A DNA stretch of 64,000 bases from Parelaphostrongylus tenuis (Eukaryota > Nematoda > Chromadorea > Rhabditida > Metastrongylidae): assembly GCA_019055375.1 (NCBI GenBank), contig JAHQIW010000657.1, positions 117,609 to 181,608 of the forward strand, in the 5' to 3' direction. Made by a program: the position numbers and the translations under genes. Shown one piece after another: positions 44,201 to 53,790 of this stretch (position 1 is its first letter; each line of letters starts with the position of its first letter). The notes below the pieces were generated by a model, which was not told the DNA's origin, searched no databases, and was given only the letters and a program-made list of their open reading frames with translations.

Positions 44201-46914
44201 TTATATTGCAATGAAAAACTAGCACATGATTATCTTGCCGTTAAAAATGATTTGAATCACTATTGCAGAGCTTTGGAAATTCTATATTCATCCCAATCCC
44301 CTCATATTGATTGCTGGAAGTACTAAGATTTTCGCAGTGGACTAAAATTTGATACGGGGCAAATAAATTGATACCAAATACTGGTCTTTGTGCGATTCTA
44401 TATCTAATACGGTTTTTTCCGTTCGGTAGGACGGGTTGGAGAAGCGATCCCTTTCTCTGGACAAGAACTTTTCATACGTGTATTGACCAATCGAGAGCTC
44501 AAATCTCTTATCTCTGGCAAGTGTCGCACATGGCTTCTTTTTTGAAAAGACCCTGGTTCTTCTAGGACTAAAGAGACAAATGAATATCCGACATCCTTCG
44601 TTGGACAGGAACTTTCCATAGAAGTTTTAGTTCATCATTCGTAAGCTTAGATTTCTAGCTAGAGCCCAACGTGGCCGGTTTTCTAAAAGACCCTTTAATA
44701 ACTCTGTAAATTCTCAAGTAAAACTATGTCTCAAATGCACATAGTTTTCGCCTGACAGAGCAGTTTTTTCAAACTTCTAGTGATCATTCGATAGCGTAAT
44801 GCTTGCTCATTCCAACTCTGTGCTTGTTTTCTGGAAAGACCGTTTCTCTGCAACGCAGCTAGCGAAAATAAGATTGATTCGCATGCGTGAGCAAGGTGGT
44901 TTAGCCAATTCACCGGCCGCTGGATAAGGCAAGAATGGAGGTTGCGCAATTATCAATCGATTTTCGACCGATTTTATGCCAGCACGGTATTTGTAATTCA
45001 ACTAGGAACATATTTCTCCGGTTTCTGAGGAAAACTTTAGATAAACGAGTGACTCTGCTAGAGATAGACTTTAAATACTTCTATTTTGCCAAGAATACGA
45101 ATAAATCAGTTATCATTATGGTCACTTTGATGGAAGTCAGCAGGCCCAGAACGTCCAATTGCTTCCAACAGTGTCTCAAAGCCATTCAGATACTGCGAGA
45201 TTTTCTCTGCACATTCATATGCTCAAAAATCGATCGATCATCGCGTCAGCCGACCTTGCTGCTTCATCCAGTAGCTCGTGAATTCGCTAAAGACCACCTT
45301 GCGCGCGCAGGTTAAGCGATCTTATCTTCTCTGATGCGTCGCAGAAAAACGGCCTTTTCTTAATATAGGTAAAGCGTTGGAATCGGCAAACATTACGCCA
45401 CTGTTAGTTAGAATCGAATGAGCACTGTTAGTCCAAAAAACAGCTTTGTCCAGCGAAAATACGCGCATCTAAAACACAAGGGATTTCCTTCCGTAACATC
45501 GTCAAAAAAGGGCTTTTTTAAAAGCTGGCCACGTGGGCTGTAGCCAGAAATCTATGCTTTCGAATGATTACCAACAATCCTATGAACAGCTTCTGTCCAG
45601 CGAATGAGGTTGGATATTCGTTTGTTCTCATATAATTGAAAAGAACCAGTTTTATAACGGTATAAAATTCAAACTAAAATTGTTTCCCACCACGGCGCAT
45701 TTTTACAGTCTTTTCGCTGGAAGCACGAAAGCCATATGAGCGTGTAGAGGAAGTCTTGTAATATGAGATTCATACGTTTAATCTGGATTTCTTTTAAACT
45801 GGAGAAAAAATTCCTTACTGAATAACAAAAATCGCACTTCATATGTGTAACGCATCAGCGCCATTGATCGATCACCTTGTTGAAACCGTGCACAAACCTC
45901 TGTGTGCCCTTGCTCCCAGCTAGTGAATTAGCCAAAAAGCACATGCACGCGTATCTGAATAAATCTTATTTTCCTTGCTATACTGCAAGAAACGGTCTTT
46001 CCAGAAAGGCACAACGTTGGAATCGTTGAATCTTACGTTATTGAATGATTCCTGATATTCTTCTACGAAAGATATGCGCGTCTGAAACACAAAAGTTTTT
46101 CTTTCGCTGAAGCGTTATGGAAAGACTTTTCAAAGATAGACTCACTACGGCATTTGCCAGTGGTTCAAGCTTTCAAAAGATTACTAACGCTCTTATGAAA
46201 GATTCTTGTCGAGCGAAAGGGATCGTTTCTTCATCCCGTACTACCGAACGGAAAAGTACCTTGTATACTTTATACTTTATTCTATACAGTGCTAAATTAT
46301 CTTATAATCTATAAGCTGCATTATATACTATGTGCTATACCTTTATACTTTATATTATGTGTATATATATATATATATATACTATATATGCAATAAATAG
46401 CTGGGAAGTTTAGGTGTAAAGCATCCCGTGTCGATGGTAATGGAACTGTGCGCCAAACGTAAGTGGGGAGCGCCAATATTTAAACACAGCGAAACTGGCC
46501 CTTCCAACATGCGCGAGTTCCGTTGCTCGGTAAGCTCATGTATCTGTGCACAAGTCTCATTTATCTTGAACCTATATTTAAGGCGGTCGTCAACGGTGTA
46601 GAATATCAATCGAATGTTGTCTCCCGTAGCAAGAAGGACGCAAAATCAGTAGCATGTCGCGTGAGTTTCGTTAACCACTTTTGTAACTGAATAGAACTCG
46701 CCTGAATGACGTAATCAAAATATTTGTCAAAATTCTTTGTTATATATCTCATTTTTCCTATTAGGCAAATTAAATTGCAGACTTAAGTAAGCATGTAAAC
46801 GGTGATTGTAATAAATGTGTCACGTGAATATCCGGTACATTAGATCAGTTTCAGGTAGTTCTTCAATCTCTCGGCCTTATACCTCGTGATCCCACATTGC
46901 CGGTCGTTATTTAG
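24942..46914 (+). CDS. SON: SON homologue: RS-rich splicing factor, G-patch + dsRBD
   Basis: 26 exons, ~1,043 codons: 24942-25124, 29141-29325, 29386-29578, 29683-29791, 32086-32222, 33150-33301, 33374-33557, 33629-33695, 34019-34055, 34357-34452, 34604-34663, 36156-36290, 36672-36903, 36962-37031, 37223-37401, 37471-37578, 37632-37742, 37900-38001, 38158-38259, 40278-40394, 40533-40655, 43301-43448, 43516-43563, 46414-46529, 46583-46660, 46855-46914. Order: acidic/Gly start, Lys/His-rich (~62-123), RS domain (~416-590), RIDKAKLLAIARKKAQKMQL, KHPFGV, VYPVSSGVTHKENTEKWTPV, proline-rich exons (~747-814), GKFTGSTGVNVLSADELQ, G-patch (~895-943), dsRBD (~955-1035). This order and these motifs fit SON, a nuclear-speckle protein that promotes splicing of weak introns; it lacks the long repeat blocks of vertebrate SON. 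Uncertain: no in-frame ATG (TAG at 24,939-24,941 precedes the frame), the exon 3 donor (29,561 or 29,578) and the joins around exons 9-10. Confidence 0.93.
25542..25611 (-). ncRNA. Hammerhead ribozyme motif (family A), minus copy
   Basis: On the minus strand: outer stem I GGGC/GCCC, inner stem I GCCCGA/TCGGGC, CTGACGA, GATC-GCAA-GATC stem-loop, GAAAC, stem III AC/GT with loop ACGT, then cleavable GTA. Identical in the core to 25,965-26,034 and antisense to SON. Confidence 0.8.
25965..26034 (+). ncRNA. Hammerhead ribozyme motif (family A), best copy
   Basis: Outer stem I GAGGGC (25,965-25,970) pairs with GCCCTC (26,029-26,034). Inner stem I GCCCGA (25,975-25,980) pairs with TCGGGC (26,012-26,017). 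CTGACGA at 25,981-25,987. Stem II GATC/GATC closed by a GCAA tetraloop (25,988-25,999). GAAAC at 26,000-26,004. Stem III is AC/GT around ACGT, and ACACGTGT is self-complementary, so dimer formation could extend it. Predicted cleavage after A26,011. All invariant hammerhead core positions are present. Sense to SON, in intron 1. Confidence 0.85.
26520..26885 (+). mobile_element. Family A ribozyme repeat, diverged unit with direct ends
   Basis: 'attgaaatttgagcttggtc' lies near 26,838 and its partner 'gaaatttgagcttggtctta' near 26,520, again a ~316-bp period. It shares 'caacactctgtgttaggtga' and 'accacatgacaagtggctca' with the other copies but is a distinct subfamily, with a sister at 35,583-35,905. 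Confidence 0.75.
26734..26776 (+). ncRNA. Hammerhead ribozyme variant with altered core (family A)
   Basis: Stem I GCCCGA/TCGGGC is intact. The core reads CTAACGA (one change at the normally invariant G). Stem II is GTC/GAC with loop TGTAAG instead of GATC-GCAA-GATC, so pairing is kept with different bases. GAAAC and stem III AC/GT (loop ATGT) then GTA are intact. Probably inactive or weak because of the core change. Confidence 0.65.
27160..27275 (-). repeat. tRNA-like SINE (possible Ser-type pseudo-tRNA head)
   Basis: Minus strand: GCGTC/GACGC ends, 'tggtgcaacggttagcgca' D-arm-like, a 5-bp anticodon-like stem with loop CCGGAAA, and 'gggttcgaatccc'. Position 33 is C, not T, and the adjoining 'cattattgggtatac' body is repeated elsewhere, so I call it SINE-derived, not a working tRNA gene. 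Confidence 0.6.
28065..28340 (+). repeat. SINE-like repeat, copy 2 (long-arm tRNA-like head)
   Basis: 'gcatggccgagtggatgtga', then 'cggtagtcaacaacggagcc', then 'gctaggagtactgggatcc'. Same order as the minus-strand copy at 5,430-5,770. Confidence 0.55.
28369..28536. mobile_element. TTAACCC MITE
   Basis: Ends 'tgaacccttcagggacc' and 'ggtcctcacaaggttaa'; interior 'gcgacggcgcgacg' with 'ctatcaacgctggtcct' matches 21,313-21,526. SON intron 1. Confidence 0.7.
29141..29325 (+). other. SON: SON exon 2: Lys/His-rich then RS tract
   Basis: Starts PFSVEDLTAAKKAAKEKK in phase with the LLND end of exon 1. It continues through a Lys/His run into SGSRKRSRSRSPSRKKHRKR. Donor is GTTTGT, a weak site; the following intron is only 60 nt. 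Confidence 0.85.
30508..30590 (-). repeat. tRNA-like SINE head
   Basis: Minus strand 'ggcctcgtggtgtagtggca' and 'ggattcaactcccgtctg'; the downstream 'gtctgagaccg' parallels the copy at 15,015-15,095. SON intron 4. Confidence 0.5.
33715..33890. repeat. Imperfect (ATGTATAC)n microsatellite
   Basis: Lies in SON intron 8, between exons 8 and 9; a shorter similar tract is at 33,045-33,090. Confidence 0.85.
34357..36903 (+). other. SON: SON exons 10-13: RS domain and RIDKAKLL motif
   Basis: Four exons rich in Arg-Ser dipeptides (for example SRSRSRSDVHLRL and SRSRSRTRSYSHSSRSRSRS). They end with RGRIDKAKLLAIARKKA, a motif also found just after the RS repeats in SON. Intron 11 (34,664-36,155) holds a decayed family A ribozyme repeat. 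Confidence 0.85.
35583..35905 (+). mobile_element. Family A ribozyme repeat, decayed sister copy
   Basis: Matches the 26.5-kb subfamily from 'attgagatttgagcgtggtc' to 'accacatgacatgttgg'. The ribozyme region (about 35,804-35,856) reads GCCCCA, CTAAGGA, GTC-TGTAAG-GAC, GAAAT, GTGTA, TCGCGC: stem II is intact, while stem I and the core are broken. SON intron 11, sense. Confidence 0.7.
37900..38259 (+). other. SON: SON exons 18-19: paired proline-rich exons
   Basis: Two successive exons of exactly 102 nt (34 codons, phase 0 at both ends). Exon 18 has LLPPPPAPP and LLPPPPPPPKLT; exon 19 has LLPPPPPLPQLLVLPPEEE. The shared length, phase and LLPPPPP core suggest a tandem exon duplication. Confidence 0.8.
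38521..38557 (-). ncRNA. Hammerhead-like core (family B), decayed
   Basis: Minus strand GGCT, CTGAAGA, AGGC with ATCACC, GAAAC, GTG, AATC. The triplet GTG is not cleavable and stem I is lost, so this is a relic. It abuts a family II SINE (38,573-39,500) in SON intron 19. Confidence 0.45.
38573..39500 (-). repeat. tRNA-headed SINE, family II, diverged copy
   Basis: Shares with 22,872-23,422 the blocks 'gatcgtcgattggtttagc', 'cttagtgggtcttcctcgct', 'gatgcgctatgcattcgt' and the 'cgacccggaggaacgacagg' region. SON intron 19. Confidence 0.55.
39770..40110. repeat. Family B foldback with two decayed hammerhead-like cores
   Basis: The left arm 'gcacgaggttggtacttct' through 'gtgggagagttcac' is answered in reverse by 'gtgaactctcccacgtaag' through 'accaacctcgtgcaagttt', around an AT-rich centre. 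Cores: minus 39,872-39,906 (CTGACGA but CAAAC) and plus 40,034-40,070 (CTGAGCA but GAAAC GTT ACC). SON intron 19. Confidence 0.7.
40752..41106. mobile_element. TTAACCC MITE with perfect ~20-bp ends
   Basis: 'tttaaccctttgacttccac' at the left and its complement ending 'gtggaagtcaaagggttga' at the right. The centre is itself palindromic ('caattgtattattg', 'acaatgatacaattg'). SON intron 21. Confidence 0.8.
41180..41300. repeat. (TA)n/(TACATA)n microsatellite
   Basis: About 50 bp of nearly pure TA followed by ATGCATATAT-type units; SON intron 21. Confidence 0.95.
42744..42761. repeat. Poly(G) run of 18
   Basis: Uninterrupted G18 on the plus strand in SON intron 21. Could fold as a G-quadruplex in the pre-mRNA; the length in any single read set may be unreliable. 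Confidence 0.9.
43301..43448 (+). other. SON: SON exon 22: G-patch
   Basis: Reads DMFKNTRPTL then GGVGMRLMQKMGWRPGEGLG and NGMGPTEPLVVDVKNDRKG. It holds the glycines and the GW pair of a G-patch, which in other proteins activates DEAH helicases. Ends in phase 1 at GTAAGG. Confidence 0.95.
44350..46300. repeat. Cluster of old ~125-bp-unit repeats in SON intron 23
   Basis: Units resembling 1.0-1.5 kb occur in both orientations, for example 'cctttccataga', 'tggccggttttctaaaagac', 'cagaaaggcacaacgttgga' and 'ttctgtccagcgaatgag'. They fill most of the intron separating the G-patch side from the dsRBD exons. Confidence 0.5.
46362..46400. repeat. (TA)n immediately before SON exon 24
   Basis: About 25 bp of TA ending some 20 nt upstream of the exon 24 acceptor (46,411-46,413). 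Confidence 0.85.
46414..46914 (+). other. SON: SON exons 24-26: C-terminal dsRBD and stop
   Basis: Exon 24 reads KHPVSMVMELCAKRKWGAP and ETGPSNMREFRCS. After a 53-nt intron exon 25 reads AVVNGVEYQSNVVSRSKKDA and KSVACR. Exon 26 reads VVLQSLGLIPRDPTLPVVI then TAG at 46,912-46,914. This is the alpha-beta-beta-beta-alpha layout of a double-stranded RNA-binding domain with the terminal KK(D)A-helix. A 2.85-kb repeat-filled intron precedes it. Confidence 0.93.
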
Positions 46915-47070
46915 TAAAGTGTATTATAATTTTTGTTAGCTTGTTACCAGTTTGTTCTACTTATTTCTGTTAGAATCCCTTCCTTTATCTTTTATGGTGT
47001 ACATACCTGGTTTGATCAAATATTCATCGAAGTTTTTGTTGGGGGAACTTCAGATGTGTTATGCTGAGCT

Positions 47071-47076
47071 ATTAAA
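47071..47076 (+). terminator. Possible SON poly(A) signal (ATTAAA)
   Basis: ATTAAA 157 nt past the SON stop codon. No AATAAA lies between. Use is unproven. Confidence 0.3.
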
Positions 47077-47799
47077 AATGTTGCTTGTACGCTGATAAAT
47101 TATTTTGTTTGTTTCACCGAGTTTATGTAGTGGGTTTTGAGTAAAAGCTGACGCCTGATCGATTTATATATGTATCGTGCTGAGAACTGCAACGCTTTCT
47201 TTGAACTGCATCTTTATCAAATTTCTGCATGAGATCGTTGCAGTGAGTAGTCTAGAAGCGTTTTCTGTTATTCAACGCTTTCATTTTCAACGATAACACC
47301 GGATTGAAGGCATCGCCATGAGTGTAAGGATATGAAGGCACTACGTGATAATGTGGTGTCGTGAAGTGGGTTAGAACTAGGTTATTCTTCTAAGAACTTT
47401 CAATGTCTGCTGATAGTATCCGATACCGGGGACATGGAATGTCAAGAAAACAGTGAACGTTAGTAGAGAGGAGACTGCGATTCACTCTCACTCTCGACTT
47501 CCTTTTCTCCTTTGTGATGTAGAAACATCATAGGTGGGACTTGACATTATGAAAATTATGTGACATGGATCGTATATCATCTGTATCACCTGTCGTCCTG
47601 TTGATCGTCGAGTGACTTGAGCGGGTACCAGCAACACTTCTATTTTTCCCTATCGCGTGGAAGAGTAGCCCAGTAGGTCCTCCACGCTTTAGGGATTCGT
47701 TGAGCATCATATCTTTCTTCTATAGCTAGTGAGATCGTATAGTGAGATACAACATGACTGCATGAGGTAGGTAATGCAGCTTTAAGTATTTGGTCTTCT

Positions 47800-48367
47800 C
47801 ATAACTTTTGACACCAGAGCAATAAACGTCGAGTTTATCAAGCAGAAGTGTTGGAATTGCTTAACAACACTATTCAAAGTAGCGCCACCAGTCTAAATAC
47901 ATTTCTGTCATCTCCTCGATAGTCAAGTCGAAACCTCCACAACTGCTTCAATGACGGCCTCTCGATCAACTTTGCCTGAGCGTCCGGAGCGTGTCTGGGG
48001 CTTCAGGTTAGTGTTGCCGGCGCGAGACAACAAAGAACCGAAATGCTCTTTGCCTGGACACAAATCGTTGAGCCTTTGCGCGTTTGATGTTCGCGGAGGT
48101 GGTCTGTGCACCGCGTCCTAATTCGTACTCGTAAAACACTGAATTGCGATGAAGGCTTCGTTGAGCAGCCATGATGCGGCAAGTATGCAAATTTGGCACC
48201 AAAAAGGCCTAAAAAGTTGTAAACTAAGCAGTATTGATTTGTTGCCTGAGGGATGGCAGAATTGCGTTCAGCCTGATGGCACATACTTTGAATAGCGTTG
48301 TTAAGCAATTTTAATTATTTCTGTTCAATAAACTTGGTGCTTACTGCTCTAGTGCCAAAACTCTATG
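47800..48367. mobile_element. Mariner-derived foldback MITE, second copy
   Basis: The ends ('ataacttttgacaccagagc' and the inverse of 'ttttggcactagagcag') match those of 17,353-17,924. The minus strand encodes a mariner linker, RAGNTNLKPQTRSGRSGKVD and DREAVIEAV, after the helix-turn-helix region; there is no catalytic domain. A family II SINE tail block lies just upstream (47,575-47,735). Confidence 0.75.
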
Positions 48368-48879
48368 AGACCTAATCGAAGGTTTTTAGAATCAAGAGAG
48401 TAATGATGTGGTTATCTCAAAAAAGATCCCAAGATATCAAACGATGCAGCAAGAAAACCGCACGTGCATGTAGAGCATGCATTTTTTCAATTCTTTACCT
48501 TTGCTTCCATCAATTTGCAAATGTGGGGAATAAAAGGTCTCTAATCATTGGACTTCTGAAGCTCGATTCTGCCGAAATCTACAAGCCACTGATTATATGG
48601 ACCACTTGTTAACCTCGAAGTTTTTTCCTAATCAAAGACACAGTAAAGATTTGCAACAGATTGCCGATATCATGGATCAACTTCTTCACAAAGGCTCTAA
48701 TTGGTAGTTAATATGTTACTTCTGACTTTTGAACCATAATTTTGTGGCACGTGACACCAATAAATAGGGTATTTATTAGGCCCGTTTGAATGACTCGGTG
48801 GAACAGCAGGACGAAATACATTATAGAATATCATATTATCGCTACTTATCCGTTAGTTGAACGCCACTTCGAGCCCTTG

Positions 48880-49990
48880 TAAAAAACGTATTTCTCGGTC
48901 TTTTTCAATGTTCAAATAGTTGTTGGATAGCACAAATCAAAACAATTCGAACAGTGTAATACACCTTGAAAAAGGCCTTGTTATTGCGCTGAAAGAGCAA
49001 TTTTAACATCTTGTTTCTCATTGGAAGATTTCTCGTTGACCAAAGCCTTTCCTTCGGAGTTTCATTCACCAGTCGACAGATCAAATCTTAAAGATTCCAA
49101 CGATCTATTTGGTTTTCATGACGGATCTGGTATAACGCTGTAACAGCCAAAAGAAGGTTGGAGTTTCGCAAAAAGTGGGTCACTTGAACTATCTTCTCTT
49201 CACTTTGATCGATTGGAAAAAAGTTCAAATAATCAATCGATAGCTTGAATCAAAAGAATTTGAATGATGTAATTCACTTTCAAAAAGTCCTTGTCATTGC
49301 GCTGAAAGAGCAGAAATGATATTTTGTTTCTCACTGAAAGATTTCTCGCTCGACCAAGGCCTCTCTTTTATAGTTTCAGAACAAAACGATAAACCAGTTC
49401 TCAGGGACTCCAAAAATACTTTCGATGTTTTTGATGGACTTCCTTATGCTTCATAAGAACTAAAAAAATGTTGAGTTTCGCATTTGGGCGCACAGGGCGT
49501 CTCAATCAAGAAGATTTTTCCAGAACACATGCTTAACATGAATTACTACTTTTAGCGCAACAACAAGGTTTTTTTGAAAGTGAAGTACATTTCTCAAATT
49601 CTTTTGTAGAAGCAATTAAAAAAACAAACAAAAAAAAACAAATTAAACACGTTTTTTCCAATAGATTAATGTAAAGAGAAGACAATTTTAGTGACCCAGT
49701 TTTTGCGAAGCCCAATCTTCTTTTGACTGTTACAGCGTTATACGAGGTCCATCATAAAAACCAAATAGATCAATGGAATTCTCAAGATTTGGTCTATCGA
49801 TTGATTAGTAGAACTCCGAAAGAAAATCTTTGGTCAGCGAGAAATCTTTCAATGAGAAACAAAGTATTTTTTGCTTTTTAACCGCATCAACGAGGCCTTT
49901 TTCAAGATGGAATACAGCGTTCAAATTCTTTACTATCGAATGGTAGTTTAATTGTTTAGAACAAGCGCAAAATAATCTCTTTGTAAAGGG
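48880..49990. repeat. Cluster of ~300-bp repeats, direct and inverted
   Basis: Two direct units (from about 48,890 and 49,215) share 'ttgcgctgaaagagca', 'ttgtttctca', 'gatttctcg' and 'gttgagtttcgca'-type segments. A third unit runs inverted at about 49,550-49,980. A single relative is at 26,140-26,330 ('taacagccaaaagaagttt'). Confidence 0.55.
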
Positions 49991-50044
49991 TCGAAGTGGC
50001 GCTCAACTATGGATAAGTACCTATTTATCATTTTATCGAGAAGA

Positions 50045-50290
50045 ATAATAGCTCTCGGCGTTGATCAATCCCTGAAGAACGCGCCAAGTACTCGACTTGA
50101 ATGCATATCTGGCCTTTCCAAATAATTCGCGGTGACCTGCCGATGTATCAAGTCACTGGTGCTCGATTTAGTCTGGTACTGACTCTCCGACCTACTGGGG
50201 ATGGAAGGCTTGGTAAACTATGGGCGAGGGAACGAACTGTCGACCACGTGAGGCACAAGGCACCTCTAATCACTGCATTTACACGCCATA
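50045..50290 (-). repeat. tRNA-headed SINE, family II
   Basis: Minus-strand head 'gcagtgattagaggtgcctt' and body 'aattcgcggtgacctgccga' (plus strand), parallel to 8,885-9,150. Confidence 0.55.
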
Positions 50291-50299
50291 TAATACATC

Positions 50300-51100
50300 A
50301 TATTGTAGACATTCAAATCGCTCATTGAACAGCCGGAAAAAAATAATTTATTATCATATCAATCGCATTTTATGCGGCGCACATTTTGAATCAAGTACTC
50401 ATTGAATCCTTGCCATTGTCACTCAGTTTCATTCATGATTGAATCTAATACAGCAACTTTCAAAAAGCCCGTTTACGCTCCTCGGTGTACTCAAAGGATG
50501 TTCGGAATACAATGACACAACCAGGGTATGCCAATTTTATCATAGAAGGTAACCTCAAGGAGCGGATAGACTCGTATACAAATCAACAATAACTCTAAGT
50601 AGAGATCAGTAAAGTGTTATTCTTAGTTTGGTTACGTTAAGTCAGACAAGAATTTATCCCTAAGCCAATACATACACAAAGGTGCTGTACACGCAAATAG
50701 CATACAATTTATTTATACGCATTTTCTTCCATTAAGATTCTACTCTAATCACAACAATAATAAAACAATAGATAGCGCCGGAAAACATAGAAATCATTCT
50801 ATTCAATTATAAGTGCTATGACAACAAAAATTCATGATGTTGACCACAGTAGTGATCCTTCTTTACAAGTAGTGGAGCGGCATTGAGAAAAACAAAGTCA
50901 TTTAAACATCAGCCATCGTTTGAAGAGGTATGAATGTCGCGCACGTTAATACGAAAAGACAGTTTCTGAGGTGATTTATAGAAGAAAATTAGCTTGTTCT
51001 TAAATGCAAAGACGCAGAAACTATTTCAGTCATTGTTATATGGAGGCAAATGTTTTTTCCCTTTACTTAACAACATGTAAACATACTAGTAAAATCTGTT
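50300..51100. other. Spacer without supported features
   Basis: AT-rich; no repeat family, exon or RNA gene recognised. Confidence 0.4.
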
Positions 51101-51106
51101 AGATAG

Positions 51107-51422
51107 GTTTCTGCCGTTCTTATTTGAATGCGGTACTTTAAAAAGACGGAAATTGAAATTTTATGATGGTACGATCGATGTTAGGCCATCGAAAAACGGT
51201 GAAAAAATGAATTTTGTGATTAAGCCACCTGCTCAAAAAGGCATCGGAGTCCATCAAAACATGATGAACAAAAAATATTCATATAACACCCATATAAAAG
51301 TGAATGATGCTGGCGAGCAATCATTCGACAACGATGAACACTCTCCGTTGCTCTATTTTCTTTTGTTGCAGTACGTTCAACACTGTTTGGAGGGCAATGA
51401 CATTATGACGAGGCCAAGTTGA
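51107..51422 (+). CDS. Unidentified open frame, possible exon
   Basis: After a GATAG acceptor-like site the frame is open for 104 codons. It starts FLPFLFECGTLKRRKLKFYD, then has GTIDVRPSKNGEKMNFVIKP and KGIGVHQNMMNKKYSYNTHI, and ends at TGA 51,420-51,422. It has a basic start, a mixed hydrophilic middle and no repeats. A TTTTGTTGCAG at 51,361-51,371 could be an acceptor inside it, in which case only the last 16 codons are exonic. I do not recognise a family. It could be a gene exon, a transposon fragment or chance. Confidence 0.25.
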
Positions 51423-52369
51423 TGAGATCTATTAAATCATTTTAGGCATGCCAGGCAAGATATCGCTACCGATTACACAAAGGTCACCGAGTTATTTCCT
51501 AACGTCGTTGTATTTCGCCTTTAATCTCAATTCTCTACACGTTTCCTTTGCTTGTACAGTTCTCTTGTTTATAGCTCCAGTTCCGGACTGCGGCAACGAC
51601 ACAAACATGAATCACGAATTGAGATTTTTTCCTGCTTTTCTGCATAATAATATGGTGTCCGTATGAATAGAATTCTTCAAGAGAGGTGACTTCACAATAA
51701 CTGCCATCTACTTTGACAATATCACCATAGAGAAAACTCTCTTTAGCAAAATCTCTTGATTCAGATCAGTTTTCAGAACTGAAGATCGAGCAATCTTCCT
51801 CATCTTGAATGTTGCCTAAATCTTCTGACATAAGTCTTCTGGTACTATTTTTTTTATTCTGCGAGACATGCTTACAAAGGACTGTGAATTAATTTCATCT
51901 TGTCTCTATAGAATTATGACTGCGAATTAGAGAAAGCTGCTTACAATATTACCATGTCATGTCCCACAAACGATCATCCAAACTTCAATTATACAGGGAA
52001 GCAACAACTACACTGGCCCAATTACAAGTCCTCTTCTTCCTCAATTTTTTCATCTATGTGAGTGGGAATGAAAGATAAAAAAAAACACTAATTTCGGCTA
52101 AAGTCCTCAACGAAAAATAATGAAACGTTCTCAGGTAGTAACGATAGTCTGATCACAATTTGCGATGTCTTCTTGGCACCTATCAAATTCAATGTATCTC
52201 CAGTACACATGCTAGTATTGATATAATTCTGTTGTCGGGATACTTTCGGCTCTTTAATAATGGGACCTTTTCCAAGTTTTCCTTAGACTTTCAAAAATCG
52301 CTCCATAACTTGAATCTTAGCAACTTCAATACTCCAGTCTTGGCTATCTCAATACTGTAATTTCAATAC

Positions 52370-52880
52370 TCTACTTCATTTTTGAAGAGGCCTTCTTAGA
52401 GCGCTGCAGCTGTGAAAATTAGATCACGTTTTCAGCGTTATTGAATACTATCTACACAACGTTGCGAAATCCCATCCACAAAAATGCCGACAAAAAACGA
52501 CCCGAGTTCGAAACAAAATGTTGTTCTCGCTGCTGCAACGCGATAGTTAGGCGGAACAAGCACAGTATTGGAATCGGCGGAATTCAGGCTATCGAGTCAA
52601 TACTAAAAGTCCTGGAATAGGCGGATGCGCTGCGACTATGAAACGTGATCTTATTTTTGTTGCCACAGCTGTCTAAGAAAGCTCCAAGATGACTATAATA
52701 TTAACATTGCCATGATCTAAGCTTTTTGAATGATCCTTATACGCCTGAGTTAAGAGCGAAAAAGATCTTATTTTCTAAGGGTTGGAAAATGAATACCAAT
52801 ATCAGGAAAATACCATAGTACAGCGTTTTTAGGTGATTAGCCACAAATGGTTCAGTATTTGGAACACGAGCACTTTAAAT
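52370..52880. repeat. Degenerate ~125-bp subrepeats
   Basis: 'gcacagtattggaatcggcg', 'gctatcgagtcaatacta' and 'gtctaagaaagctcc' relate this stretch to 1.1-1.5, 11.8 and 45 kb. Confidence 0.4.
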
Positions 52881-53123
52881 AATCTAACACCTTCAGAGAA
52901 CAACACAACAATGATCCCCTTTCTTCAGGTTAGTTCTAAACTATCATATTCCCAATAGACATATTGAAGAGCAACAAACAACGGTGGAGTGTGTGAAGCT
53001 TGGTATCGACTGAGCACCAAATTGATGGCTGAAGTAGAGCATTTGGCCTTTTATTAGCACTGTCGACGGTCAGTAAAAATCATTAGTGATTGCAACAACG
53101 CTACTGAATATTCAATTTCAGAC

Positions 53124-53575
53124 CGTTTCGACAAGTTGACTAACATCTTCAAATGAAAATTCTATGGAATAAGGCGATCACACAGAGACATAAGAAATTT
53201 CCATAAGTCATTCTTCCATCAGATAACAGCGGAAGGCATAGAAACCTAAACAAAAAGCGCTTCGAAAACCTTCTTGATCAATAAAGTTTCTAGCCTTATT
53301 CCGTATATAAAGAAGTCGTTAATACCGCGGAAGCCAGTCACATCGTCTCAACGTTCCCGTGCTGCTGCTCGTCAGCCATATCTTTCACGTGGTTTCTCAA
53401 ATAACTCATTGTGCTTCATAGTTATTCCTCAGTGCTTGTGGTTTACTCTTGTACTCAGGTCATTCATTGCGTATTATCTGTCTAGTATTTGCTGTTGTTG
53501 ATTGATGCAGTAGTGTTGTTTTGTATAAGTTTGAAGCAAACCCACGGAACCTGAGGGCAACACATTCTCTACGAC
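53124..53575 (+). repeat. BEL/Pao left LTR
   Basis: Aligns by eye with 58,022-58,492 through 'tatataaagaa', 'ccagtcacatcgtctcaacg', 'catagttattcctcagtgct' and 'gagggcaacacattctc'. Similarity continues a little past the listed end, so the true LTR edge may lie 50-80 bp further on. Confidence 0.75.
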
Positions 53576-53790
53576 TTCAATCAAAAATTCCACCGAACCA
53601 ACGCTATATTTCTGGTTCATCATTATATTTCTGGCACATCCACTATATTTATGGTGCATCGGCCCAATGCACAAAAGGACTCGGTTAAATTTTTCGTTTG
53701 TAAAAGAAAAAACGCACTATAGCTCAACAATTGTTTCTAATTACCCAAAAATAAAGGCTTCTCAAATACACCGACCAACTCGCTAAAGTA

